From the NCBI RefSeq assembly GCF_008923245.1, contig NZ_WBOS01000002.1, forward strand, positions 652,474-716,473: DNA of 64,000 bases. The letters run 5' to 3'. The notes beneath the pieces were generated by a model, which saw only the letters and a program-made list of their open reading frames with translations, did no database searches and had not been told where the DNA came from. This DNA is from Cytobacillus depressus (GTDB taxonomy: Bacteria; Bacillota; Bacilli; Bacillales; Cytobacillaceae). Positions within the stretch are counted from its first letter, which is position 1. Every line of letters starts with the position of its first letter. This document shows, piece by piece, positions 56,326-64,000 of the stretch. Made by a program: the position numbers and the translations under genes.

Positions 56326-57699
56326 TTATAGTGAGTTTTCAAGTTCATACCAATAATAACAAAGTGTGTCTAATCCTTTGTCGAAGTTTTCTAGATGGAA
56401 ATGTTCATTAGGTGCATGGAAATTTTCATCTGGAAGCCCGAATCCCATTAACACGACCGGTAGCTTTAAAATTTGGTCAAACGCTGCAACAATGGGAATC
56501 GATCCGCCCATTCGTGTATAAGAGGTTGGAACGCCATATACCTTTTCATAAACGCGACCAGCTGCTTGAATGGCTGGGTGATCGAATGGGGTAACAAATG
56601 GTGAGCCTTTATCAAATAGTGAAACTGTAACCTCAACACCTTCTGGTTTATTTTTTTCAATGTGCTTTTGCAGAAGGCTAACAATTTCATCAGGGTCTTG
56701 ATCTGGAACAAGTCGGCAAGTAATCTTGGCGGATGCCTCAGAAGGAATGACGGTTTTTATTCCTTCCCCTTGGAAACCGCCGTAAATTCCGTTCACCTCT
56801 AGAGTTGGTCTGACCCATACTCTTTCAAGGGTTGTAAAACCTTCCTCACCGAATAACTCGGAGGCGCCAGCTTGTTCCTTAAAGCTTTCATCACTTATGT
56901 TCAAATTTGCATATGCTTGTTTTTCTTCATCTGTTAATAGCTGAACTCGATCATAAAAGCCATCGACAGTAATTTTTCCATTTGCATCATGAAATGAGTT
57001 AACTAGCTGAACAAGGGCGTGAATTGGATTTTGAATAGCTCCGCCGAAAAGTCCTGAATGTAAGTCTCCTTTTGCTCCCTTAACATCAATTTGCAGACCG
57101 CATAAACCCCTTAATCCATAGCAAATTGCTGGTTTTCCTTTTTCCAACATACCTGTATCTGAGATGACGATGACATCAGCAGCTAGTAATTCTTTATTTT
57201 CCTCAACAAATGTTGGAAGGTTAGGGCTGCCAATCTCTTCCTCACCTTCAATGCAAAATTTAAAATTGACTGGAAGTGTGCCTGTTGATTGTAAAATGGC
57301 TTCAACGGCTTTTAGATGCATGAATACTTGCCCCTTATCATCGGTAGCTCCGCGAGCATATATTTTCTCATCCCTTATAGCTGCTTCAAAAGGTGGGGTT
57401 TCCCATAAATGAAGCGGATCCACTGGCTGGACATCATAGTGGCCGTAAATTAGAATCGTCGGTTTTCCTTCTGCTTTCAGCCACTCTCCGTAGACTACAG
57501 GATGACCTTTCGTTTCATACACTTTCACTTGCTCCATTCCAATTCTTTCAAGTGCATCCGCAGTCCACTCGGCGGCTTTTTGCACATCTCCTTTATGATC
57601 TGGAAGGGCACTAATGCTTGGAATTGATAGGAATTCAGAAAGTTCCTTTAAATAAATTTCTCTTTTATCTTTAAGATAATCCAATATGGCTTGTTCCAT
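56326..57699 (-). CDS. M20-family dipeptidase
   Basis: 457 aa, ATG behind AAAGGAGGAAG. Zinc-binding residues of M20: LIYGHYDVQPV (His near 87), ARGATDDKGQ (Asp near 120), CIEGEEEIGS (Glu-Glu near 154), ISDTGM and the final PNEHFH. The PepV/CNDP-like lid domain occupies about 185-350. It hydrolyses dipeptides or related amides in the cytoplasm. Convergent with the MFS gene. Confidence 0.92.
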   Translation of the reverse strand: MEQAILDYLKDKREIYLKELSEFLSIPSISALPDHKGDVQKAAEWTADALERIGMEQVKVYETKGHPVVYGEWLKAEGKPTILIYGHYDVQPVDPLHLWETPPFEAAIRDEKIYARGATDDKGQVFMHLKAVEAILQSTGTLPVNFKFCIEGEEEIGSPNLPTFVEENKELLAADVIVISDTGMLEKGKPAICYGLRGLCGLQIDVKGAKGDLHSGLFGGAIQNPIHALVQLVNSFHDANGKITVDGFYDRVQLLTDEEKQAYANLNISDESFKEQAGASELFGEEGFTTLERVWVRPTLEVNGIYGGFQGEGIKTVIPSEASAKITCRLVPDQDPDEIVSLLQKHIEKNKPEGVEVTVSLFDKGSPFVTPFDHPAIQAAGRVYEKVYGVPTSYTRMGGSIPIVAAFDQILKLPVVLMGFGLPDENFHAPNEHFHLENFDKGLDTLCYYWYELENSL

Positions 57700-57866
57700 T
57701 TTGATCTTCCTCCTTTTTCTCCATTATTATTTCTCCGTAATCACGACATGTTCCTTCTAAAATACAAATGTTATTTAAATATAGCATAAGGTGAACTCAT
57801 TTGAAAAAGTACAAATTCGAGTGTAATACATAATTAAATAACAATATAAAATTTTCTGAAAATGGA

Positions 57867-57895
57867 TTGACTTTTTCCGATCTTCACGGTATCTT
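57867..57895 (+). promoter_or_regulatory. Candidate promoter of the paa operon
   Basis: TTGACT (57867-57872), 17-base spacer, TATCTT (57890-57895). Downstream, before paaA, the sequence holds near-palindromic CATATGACACATAATATATG and TACGTTAT (57937-57944), possible PaaX sites. Confidence 0.5.
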
Positions 57896-57975
57896 TGTCT
57901 TAAACATATGACACATAATATATGATGCGGTAAATTTACGTTATATAAAAACGGCCATTATTGGGGGTGAATGAT

Positions 57976-58935
57976 TTGACGGAAACTTTAAATAATGAGC
58001 AACAAGCAGATGAGGAAAAATATCGGGATTTTATGATACGGATTAACGCTGGAGAAAAAATTGAAGCTGATGATTGGATGCCGGATGACTACCGAACGAC
58101 ATTAATAAAATTAATCTCCATGCATGGGATTAGTGAAATTATGGGGGCATTGCCGGAAAAAGAATGGGTCCCTAAAGCTCCTTCTTTAAAAAGAAAACTA
58201 GGTATTATGGCAAAAGTACAGGATGAGATGGGACATGGGCAATTACTTTTGAGAGTAGCAGAAGATTTAATGAAGCCATATGGGAAAAATCGTGAAGATA
58301 TTATGGAGGATTTATTTAGTGGAAAGCTAAAGTTTCATAATGTTTTTCATATGGAAGCTCCTACTTGGGCGGATGCGGGGCTAATTGGCTGGCTAGTTGA
58401 TGGAGCGGCGATTATATCGCAAACAAATATGCTTGATGCTTCTTACGGACCTTATGCAAGAGCGCTCAAAAGGATTTGTGCAGAAGAAGTGTTTCATGCA
58501 CAGCATGGTGAATCGATTATTATGGCACTTGCAGAAGGAACGAAGGAACAAAGAGTGATGGTTCAAGATGCTATTAATCGATGGTGGGAAGCACTTCTTA
58601 TGTTTTTCGGTCCAGCTGATGCATCGACGACAGGAACATCGAAACAAGATACAACGATTAAATACCGTATTCGGACAAAAACAAACGAAGATCTAAGACA
58701 GGATTTCTTCTCAAAATACATTCCAAGGGTTTTATCGCTTGGATTAACGGTTCCTGATGAAACAATGCATTTTGATAAAGAAAAGGAGAAATGGGTATAT
58801 AAGCAGCCTGACTGGGGCCGATTTAAAGAAATCATACGGAATAATGGTCCGAAGTCTCAGGAACGGCTGCAATTACGGCAAACAACGTATATTGAAAATC
58901 ACTGGGTACGTGAAGCTTTAGCGGCAGCAAAATAA
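57976..58935 (+). CDS. paaA: Phenylacetyl-CoA epoxidase subunit PaaA
   Basis: 319 aa; TTG 57976 follows GGGGGTGA. The ferritin-like catalytic subunit. Diiron ligands are visible in KVQDEMGHGQLLLRV (about 86-100) and AEEVFHAQHGE (about 168-178). With PaaB, PaaC and a reductase it epoxidises the ring of phenylacetyl-CoA. First gene of the paaABCD operon. Confidence 0.94.
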   Translation: MTETLNNEQQADEEKYRDFMIRINAGEKIEADDWMPDDYRTTLIKLISMHGISEIMGALPEKEWVPKAPSLKRKLGIMAKVQDEMGHGQLLLRVAEDLMKPYGKNREDIMEDLFSGKLKFHNVFHMEAPTWADAGLIGWLVDGAAIISQTNMLDASYGPYARALKRICAEEVFHAQHGESIIMALAEGTKEQRVMVQDAINRWWEALLMFFGPADASTTGTSKQDTTIKYRIRTKTNEDLRQDFFSKYIPRVLSLGLTVPDETMHFDKEKEKWVYKQPDWGRFKEIIRNNGPKSQERLQLRQTTYIENHWVREALAAAK

Positions 58936-58961
58936 AGATTCTTTAGATGGGGGGAGAACAT

Positions 58962-59318
58962 TTGAGCAGTAGAGGATTTTACGAGGAATTCGAAGTGTTT
59001 AGTAAAAGAACGGATACATCTCCGTTGCAATATCAATTTTCCCTGCTTGCCCCAAACGATGAAATCGCTCTTGTGATGGCTCAGGAAAACTTTATGAGGA
59101 GAGAGCCAGTAGCAGATATTTGGGTGATTAATCGTTCTCATATTCGGAAAATGTCGCCTGAAGAAAAATTAGCATTGAAGCGGCTCGATAATAAAGAGTA
59201 TCGCAATACGAAAGGGTATGGATATTTGCGGAAAAAGTGGCGGCAATACGAACAAGGGATGCTTGATGAAAAGGAAATTCTGTCGTGGGGAGGGATAAAA
59301 AAGAGTGAACAAGATTGA
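58962..59318 (+). CDS. paaB: Phenylacetyl-CoA epoxidase subunit PaaB
   Basis: 118 aa; TTG 58962 follows GGGGGGAGA; ATG 58947 overlaps that site. The small PaaB fold is recognised from YEEFEVFSKRTDTSPLQYQFSLLAPNDEIALVMAQENFMRREPVADIWVINRSHI. It bridges PaaA-PaaC units in the epoxidase. The 3' end overlaps the paaC start by 14 bases. Confidence 0.93.
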   Translation: MSSRGFYEEFEVFSKRTDTSPLQYQFSLLAPNDEIALVMAQENFMRREPVADIWVINRSHIRKMSPEEKLALKRLDNKEYRNTKGYGYLRKKWRQYEQGMLDEKEILSWGGIKKSEQD

Positions 59319-60120
59319 TATTTCATCAATGGATGATGCGTTTAAAACAGCTTTAAAAGCTTTGTTATACCAGCTGGCGGATGATGATTTCATTCTCTCC
59401 TATCGAGGTTCTGAATGGCTTGGGCTTGCTCCGCATATTGAGGAGGACGTAGCTTTTTCATCCATTAGTCAAGATACGATGGGGCATGCAGCTATGTTTT
59501 ATCAGCTTCTTGAAGATCTTGGTGAAGGCAAGGTCGATGAATTAGCCCATGCACGTTCAGCGAAGGAGCGTAGAAATGCCGTTTTGTTGGAAATGGTTAA
59601 TGGTCCTGGGCATTATTTAGCAAAGCCGCAATATGACTGGGCATTTGCAGTTGTCAGAAACTTTTTTTACGTGCAGGCAAAGAAAATTCGTATGGACTCC
59701 TTAAAAAACTCATCTTATACTCCCCTCGCGCACATAGCGATCAATGTGAATATGGAGCTTTATTATCACCTCCTTCATTGGAGAACATGGTTTGTGCAGT
59801 TAGTGGATGCTGGCGGGGAGGCAAGAATAAGAATGGAAGCAGCTGTAATTAAGGTGCTGGATGACTTTGAAGGTGTCCTAACTCTCGGACCATTAGGGGG
59901 TGAAATGGCGAATTTATATTTAATTGAAGATGAAGAAATGTTGAAACAAAAATGGAAATTGGCTATGCGGCCAATCTTTGAATCTGTCAATTTATCATTA
60001 CCGGAAAATTTCGGAATGAAGAATGGGAATGGCCGGCTTGGTGAACATGCAAAGGATTTAGAATCAGCATTAGCTATTCTATCCGAAGTATATAATGTGA
60101 ATCCTGCCGCAAGCTGGTAG
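59305..60120 (+). CDS. paaC: Phenylacetyl-CoA epoxidase subunit PaaC
   Basis: 271 aa, GTG start behind GGGGAGGG. Ferritin-like partner of PaaA with structural rather than catalytic role: LADDDFILSYRGSEWLGLAPHIEEDVAFSSISQDTMGHAAMFYQLLEDLG (about 19-68). In the family it lacks a working diiron site. It stabilises PaaA and the substrate pocket. Confidence 0.93.
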   Translation: MNKIDISSMDDAFKTALKALLYQLADDDFILSYRGSEWLGLAPHIEEDVAFSSISQDTMGHAAMFYQLLEDLGEGKVDELAHARSAKERRNAVLLEMVNGPGHYLAKPQYDWAFAVVRNFFYVQAKKIRMDSLKNSSYTPLAHIAINVNMELYYHLLHWRTWFVQLVDAGGEARIRMEAAVIKVLDDFEGVLTLGPLGGEMANLYLIEDEEMLKQKWKLAMRPIFESVNLSLPENFGMKNGNGRLGEHAKDLESALAILSEVYNVNPAASW

Positions 60121-60140
60121 GAACAAAGGATTGATTTTGT

Positions 60141-60635
60141 ATGAAGAATTGCCAATCGATGAAAGACAAAATTATTGAAGCTCTTCATAAAGTTAAAGAT
60201 CCGGAAATCGACACCATTTCAATAGTCGATTTAGGAATGGTTGAGAATGTTTCGGTTCACGATCATGATGTAACAATTGAATTATTGCCAACCTTCATGG
60301 GCTGTCCTGCTCTTGACATCATAAGAAAAAACGTAGAGCAAGAAATGAATGACCAATTTAAACTGGACAAAATCAATGTGAAATTCATTTACGATCCACC
60401 TTGGACTTCTGACCGTATATCAGCTAAAGGAAGAGAGGATTTAAAGAAATTCGGTATTGCTCCTCCTCCATCACAAATCCTCGATACGGGAGAATGGTAT
60501 GTGAATTGCCCATACTGCGATTCTCCCTATACATCTTTAGACAATCTTTTCGGACCTACTGCCTGTAGAAGTATTCTTTACTGTAAGACATGTAAAAATC
60601 CATTCGAAGCGATGAAACCAGTTTCTACAATATAA
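60141..60635 (+). CDS. paaD: Epoxidase maturation protein PaaD
   Basis: 164 aa. A MIP18/DUF59 domain (about 8-95, LHKVKDPEIDTISIVDLGMVENV...FMGCPALDIIRKNVEQE) and a C-terminal zinc ribbon with CPYC (about 116-119) and CRSILYCKTCK. It is thought to help insert the Fe-S or diiron centres of the epoxidase system. In many operons paaE follows; here EthD follows instead. Confidence 0.92.
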   Translation: MKNCQSMKDKIIEALHKVKDPEIDTISIVDLGMVENVSVHDHDVTIELLPTFMGCPALDIIRKNVEQEMNDQFKLDKINVKFIYDPPWTSDRISAKGREDLKKFGIAPPPSQILDTGEWYVNCPYCDSPYTSLDNLFGPTACRSILYCKTCKNPFEAMKPVSTI

Positions 60636-60664
60636 AAATATGAATATGAAGGGAAGAAAATGAA

Positions 60665-60973
60665 ATGGCAAAATTAATTGCATTATATAAACATCCTGAA
60701 AACAAGGAGGCATTTGATAAGCATTACTTTGAAACTCATGTGCCGCTTACCGAGAAGATTCCTGGACTAAGAAAAATGGAAGTTACAAGAATTATAGGGA
60801 GTCCGATGGGCGGAAAAGGAAAATATTATTTAATGTGCGAAATGTATTATGATAGTTTGGAGGCGCTGCAGTCTGCTATGAGAACGGATGAAGGAAAGGC
60901 ATCGGGAAAGGATGCGATGAAGTTTGCTGGGGATTTAATCACACTCATGATCGGTGAAGCAGCGGATGAATAA
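60665..60973 (+). CDS. EthD-family protein
   Basis: 102 aa, ATG behind GAAGGGAAG. An EthD dimeric alpha/beta barrel: KLIALYKHPENKEAFDKHYFETHVPLTEKIPGLRKMEVTRI. The conserved His in ETHVPL is the ligand position. EthD proteins aid oxidation or shield reactive products; inside a paa operon it may handle the epoxide or a damaged intermediate. The specific reaction is unknown. Confidence 0.9.
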   Translation: MAKLIALYKHPENKEAFDKHYFETHVPLTEKIPGLRKMEVTRIIGSPMGGKGKYYLMCEMYYDSLEALQSAMRTDEGKASGKDAMKFAGDLITLMIGEAADE

Positions 60974-61035
60974 AAGTGATTAATTTATAGAAGCGAAAGC
61001 CGAACTTTAAGGAAGCAGAGGGGGATTAATCTTCA

Positions 61036-61809
61036 ATGTTTGAAACAGTCAAATATGAAATCCGAAATCAAGTTGCCTGGATTACGTTAAATCGGCCAAA
61101 TAAATTAAATGCTTTTACTGAGCAGCTAAATTTGGAGCTTAAGGAAGCGATAAAAAATGCGAGCAAAGACTTAGATGTTCGCTGTCTTGTCATAACTGGT
61201 GAAGGGCGTTCCTTCTGTTCAGGCCAGGATTTAGAAGATATACCGCAAGATTTGGACTATGGGGAGGTTCTTCGAAGCAGATATAATCCTATGGTTATGG
61301 AGCTTCACAAATGTGAAAAGCCAGTGATTGCAGCTGTGAATGGTGTAGCTGCAGGTGCGGGAATGAGTCTAGCTTTAGCATGCGACTTTCGCCTCTTATC
61401 TGAAAAAGCTAGTTTTGTTGAAGCTTTTATTCATATTGGACTAGTGCCTGATGCTGGTAATCTTTATTACTTGCCGAGGCTTATTGGCCATGCAAAAGCT
61501 TTAGAGCTAGCTGTGCTTGGAGAAAAGATTACTGCCAAGGATGCTGAAAGGTTTGGTCTTGTGACGAAGGTTATCCCTTTAGAGGAATGGACTGAGCAAG
61601 TTACTGCTTTTGCTGAAAGGCTTGCTTCCATGCCAACAGCGGCCATTGGCTTGATTAAGAAAAATCTAAAATCAAGTTGGGTAAGCACTCTAGAGGAAGG
61701 TTTAGAAAAAGATGCACAGGCACAGCGGCTTGCCGGATTGACAGCCGATCATAAAGAAGGTGTAAAGGCTTTTATGGAAAAACGCAAGCCTGTATTTCAA
61801 GGAAAATAA
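61036..61809 (+). CDS. paaG: Enoyl-CoA hydratase/isomerase, PaaG-like
   Basis: 257 aa, ATG behind AGAGGGGG. Crotonase fold with the oxyanion loops CSGQDLEDI (61-69) and AAVNGVAAGAGMSLALACDF (99-118). The IGLVPDAGNLYYLPRL block has Asp139 where PaaG isomerases carry their single catalytic acid. PaaG isomerises the ring epoxide to an oxepin-CoA. The operon context supports PaaG over a general hydratase. Confidence 0.88.
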   Translation: MFETVKYEIRNQVAWITLNRPNKLNAFTEQLNLELKEAIKNASKDLDVRCLVITGEGRSFCSGQDLEDIPQDLDYGEVLRSRYNPMVMELHKCEKPVIAAVNGVAAGAGMSLALACDFRLLSEKASFVEAFIHIGLVPDAGNLYYLPRLIGHAKALELAVLGEKITAKDAERFGLVTKVIPLEEWTEQVTAFAERLASMPTAAIGLIKKNLKSSWVSTLEEGLEKDAQAQRLAGLTADHKEGVKAFMEKRKPVFQGK

Positions 61810-61818
61810 CTCAGATTG

Positions 61819-61852
61819 CGAGCACTTTGTATTACGAGAGTGCTCGTCTCTT
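61819..61852 (+). terminator. Hairpin after paaG
   Basis: CGAGCACT (61819-61826) pairs perfectly with AGTGCTCG (61839-61846); only a weak TCTCTT follows. It may reduce read-through into paaX. Confidence 0.45.
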
Positions 61853-61984
61853 CGTTGAATTACTTATTATAGGCATGCAAATTTCCATCTATGAAAAGAT
61901 TATGAAAATTTCGTTTTATATAGTAGAATTACATAACGTATATTTTTCGACAGACTATATAAATGGAATGGGGATTGGATTCAT

Positions 61985-62860
61985 TTGAACACAAGATCAA
62001 TGATATTTACACTTTATGGAGATTATATTTCCCATTACGGCAGTAAAATTTGGATTGGCAGTTTAATTAGATTACTGAGTGAATTTGGCCATAATGATCA
62101 ATCTGTTCGTGCGGCTATTTCAAGAATGAATAAACAGGGGTGGGTTCAATCAGATAAAGTTGGCAATAAGAGCTATTATTCATTAACAGAACGCGGTCAA
62201 AAGCGGATCGATGAAGCGGCTAAAAGGATTTTTAAGCTTATACCGGAAAAATGGGATGGACAATGGAGAATATTCATGTACACCATTCCAGAAGAAATTA
62301 GGACAGTTAGGGATGAGTTAAGGAAAGAACTTGTTTGGAGTGGGTTCGGCTCTCTATCTACTAGCTGTTGGATTTCTGCCAATAACTTAGAAAAACAAGT
62401 GTTTGATTTAATTGAAAAATACGGTATCGGTGAATATGTTGACTTCTTTATTTCCAAATATGCAGGACCACATGAGAATATTAGATTAGTTGAAAAAAGC
62501 TGGGACCTAGAGGAGATAAATGCGAAGTATCAAGCCTTCATTTCCGAATATAGTCAAAAATACATTATTGATAAAAATAATATCCAAAAAGGGCAAATGA
62601 GTGATGCGGAATGTTTCGTAGAAAGGACAAAGCTTGTCCACGAATACCGAAAATTTCTGTTTGTTGATCCCGGTCTCCCAGAAGAGTTGCTTCCTGAAAA
62701 ATGGTTAGGCAGTCATGCTGCATCCTTATTCAGTGATTATTATAAGGAATTAGCTGAGCCAGCCTCTCGATTTTTTGAAATGATTTTTAGGGAAGGCAAT
62801 GAAATCAAGCATAAGGATGCCAATTATGATGTGCTTGATCACCCGTATATTGTGGAATAA
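61985..62860 (+). CDS. paaX: PaaX-family transcriptional repressor
   Basis: 291 aa, TTG start. N-terminal winged helix (about 1-65: SMIFTLYGDYISHYGSKIWIGSLIRLLSEFGHNDQSVRAAISRMNKQGWV), then the PaaX linker and C-terminal domains. It represses phenylacetate genes until phenylacetyl-CoA binds. It is in the same direction behind paaG with a 175-base gap. ATAACGTA at 61933-61940 is the reverse complement of a motif before paaA, a possible shared operator. Confidence 0.9.
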   Translation: MNTRSMIFTLYGDYISHYGSKIWIGSLIRLLSEFGHNDQSVRAAISRMNKQGWVQSDKVGNKSYYSLTERGQKRIDEAAKRIFKLIPEKWDGQWRIFMYTIPEEIRTVRDELRKELVWSGFGSLSTSCWISANNLEKQVFDLIEKYGIGEYVDFFISKYAGPHENIRLVEKSWDLEEINAKYQAFISEYSQKYIIDKNNIQKGQMSDAECFVERTKLVHEYRKFLFVDPGLPEELLPEKWLGSHAASLFSDYYKELAEPASRFFEMIFREGNEIKHKDANYDVLDHPYIVE

Positions 62861-62902
62861 AACAAGCTTTATTGATATGGAATTTAGTTAATAGGCGGGG
62901 AT

Positions 62903-63856
62903 ATGGTGAATGAACTAACAAGCCTTTTAAATGTAAAATACCCAATTATACAAGGCGGCATGGGGAATATTAGCAATGCAATATTAACCGCTGCAGTATC
63001 GGAAGCGGGAGGGCTAGGGATGATAGGCGCGGGCACGTTAAGTCCTCCCGAGGTTGAGAAAATCATTGTAGAAACAAAAAAGAGAACATGCAGACCTTTT
63101 GCTGTAAATATTGCACTTAGCGTTTCCCCATATGTAAAGGAAATCCTTTCGTTAGTTGTGAAACATAAAATACGTGTCGTGTCACTATCCGCAGGTAATC
63201 CTGTGCCATATGTTTCGCTACTTCAGGATCATGGGATAAAAATCATTTCTGTTGCATCTTCAGTCCGCCAAGCGAAAAAAGCAGCATCGGCAGGTGTTGA
63301 TGTTATCGTTGCTGAAGGGTATGAAGCAGCAGGAATTAACTCTTCTTTAGAATTAACAACACTTACCCTAATTCCTCAAATTGTCCGCGCAGTTACAATC
63401 CCTGTTGTCGCTGCTGGAGGGATTGGAGATGGCAACGGTCTTGCTTCCATGCTGGCATTAGGAGCAAGCGGTGTTCAAATGGGTACAAGATTTATCGCTA
63501 CAAAGGAAGCTCCTTTCCATGATGAATATAAAAAGAGAATTATGAAGGCAAATGACAATGATACCGTAATTGTAGGTCGTTCCATTGGACGAATTCGGCG
63601 TGTATTAGCGACCGAGTATGCCCAAACATTATTAGAATATGAAAAAAAGGGGATCACTCCAGAGAAGTTCCATCAATTAACCTCTGAGGATTTTCATATA
63701 ATCGGCGCGATTAAAGGGGATGGCGTTGCTGGCTTTATGAATGGTGGACAAATCTCTGGTCTAATTAATGATATGCCCTCTGTTCAAGAACTTTTGGAAA
63801 GTATGATCAAGGAAGCAAAGCAAAGTTTACAACATGCTACTTCTCTATTTAAATAA
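62903..63856 (+). CDS. Nitronate monooxygenase-like flavoprotein
   Basis: 317 aa. TIM-barrel FMN enzyme: YPIIQGGMGNISNAILTAAVSEAGGLGMIGAG near the start and PVVAAGGIGDGNGLASMLALGASGVQMGTRF (about 175-205) for phosphate binding. Where nitronate monooxygenases and FabK have Gly-Gly-His, this one reads EGYEAAGINSS (about 139-149), lacking the histidine. So the reaction is uncertain. It follows paaX by 42 bases, suggesting a role in aromatic metabolism. Confidence 0.82.
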   Translation: MVNELTSLLNVKYPIIQGGMGNISNAILTAAVSEAGGLGMIGAGTLSPPEVEKIIVETKKRTCRPFAVNIALSVSPYVKEILSLVVKHKIRVVSLSAGNPVPYVSLLQDHGIKIISVASSVRQAKKAASAGVDVIVAEGYEAAGINSSLELTTLTLIPQIVRAVTIPVVAAGGIGDGNGLASMLALGASGVQMGTRFIATKEAPFHDEYKKRIMKANDNDTVIVGRSIGRIRRVLATEYAQTLLEYEKKGITPEKFHQLTSEDFHIIGAIKGDGVAGFMNGGQISGLINDMPSVQELLESMIKEAKQSLQHATSLFK

Positions 63857-63879
63857 TTTAAATGAAAGCATACAGAAAG

Positions 63880-64000
63880 TGATCTGACCCAAGAAAGTTA
63901 GACATAAGTACTTAGGCTGCTTCAAGGACCTGAGTTCGGTATTCCACCGGGCTTAGGTCTTTTAATTTTGCCTTCATACGTTTGTTATTATAATAGTAAA
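63880..64000. mobile_element. IS3-family insertion sequence, one end
   Basis: A terminal inverted-repeat-like end, TGATCTGACCCAAG followed by AAAGTTAGACA (63880-63904), has the TG tip and the GTTAGACA motif of IS3-type ends. The transposase frame starts just inside and runs to the window edge. The rest of the element lies outside. Confidence 0.8.
63912..64000 (-). CDS. IS3-family transposase OrfB, C-terminal end
   Basis: Only the last 28 residues are in the window: YYYNNKRMKAKLKDLSPV then EYRTQVLEAA and a stop at 63912-63914. The YYNNKR...L(K/A)xLSPVEYR motif is the standard end of IS3-group DDE transposases. The start and the catalytic DDE residues are outside the window. Confidence 0.85.
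   Translation of the reverse strand, partial: YYYNNKRMKAKLKDLSPVEYRTQVLEAA

Noticed and set aside
1..64000. CRISPR arrays
   Set aside because: No regularly spaced direct repeats of 24-40 bases were seen anywhere in the window.

Overview
The window is a piece of a low-GC Gram-positive, endospore-forming Bacillaceae chromosome. The evidence is strong AGGAGG-type ribosome binding sites, frequent TTG/GTG starts, a cwlJ-gerQ spore germination pair, LexA/DinR-type SOS boxes, an SdaAA/SdaAB two-subunit serine dehydratase and a PaaX-controlled phenylacetate cluster. I cannot name the species from sequence alone.

Positions 1 to about 35,830 are most of a siphovirus-type prophage; its left end, integrase and left attachment site lie outside the window. 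Reading left to right: (1) a replication/nucleotide block (P4-type primase-helicase C-terminus, ERCC4 nuclease, dimeric dUTPase, several very small proteins), with an AT-rich repeat region just behind the primase that looks like a replication origin; (2) an accessory zone from 4.2 to 12.3 kb with two reverse-strand genes, a cytosine methyltransferase whose 3' two thirds are also open in a second meaningful frame, an ArpU-type late regulator, and small cargo units, two of which share a near-identical leader carrying a Spo0A-box-like motif; (3) a packaging, head and tail block in canonical HK97/TP901 order (HNH, candidate cos, TerS, TerL, portal, ClpP-like protease, capsid, connector genes, tail tube, tail chaperone pair with a -1 frameshift signal, tape measure, Dit, Gp37-like, baseplate); (4) lysis genes (XhlA-like, holin, amidase); (5) an SOS-controlled island with a YolD-like gene, a WYL mini-protein and a LexA DNA-binding domain without its protease; (6) a lipoprotein/XRE regulator pair, tandem operator-like repeats, zinc-ribbon mini-proteins, an FtsK-type ATPase and a replication-relaxation protein. 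A tRNA-3'-end-like remnant at 35.8 kb and a terminator mark the probable right end.

From 36 kb the sequence is ordinary host chromosome: cwlJ-gerQ, an FMN reductase, a tandem DUF1259 protein, small holin/YvrJ-type genes, a cold-shock gene, sbcD-sbcC, a PP-loop ATPase, selB, an M42 peptidase, a lipoprotein, a lipoteichoic-acid-synthase-family gene behind an attenuator-like leader, a YheO-type regulator followed by sdaAB-sdaAA, an MFS transporter, an M20 dipeptidase, and paaABCD-ethD-paaG-paaX plus a nitronate monooxygenase-like gene. The window ends inside an IS3-family insertion sequence.

The observations I rate highest are the dual-frame methyltransferase locus, the origin-like repeat region, the truncated host-type regulators (LexA head-only, NrdR zinc ribbon only), the modular cargo units with shared 0A-box leaders, the tail chaperone frameshift signal, and the attenuator in front of the lipoteichoic acid synthase gene.
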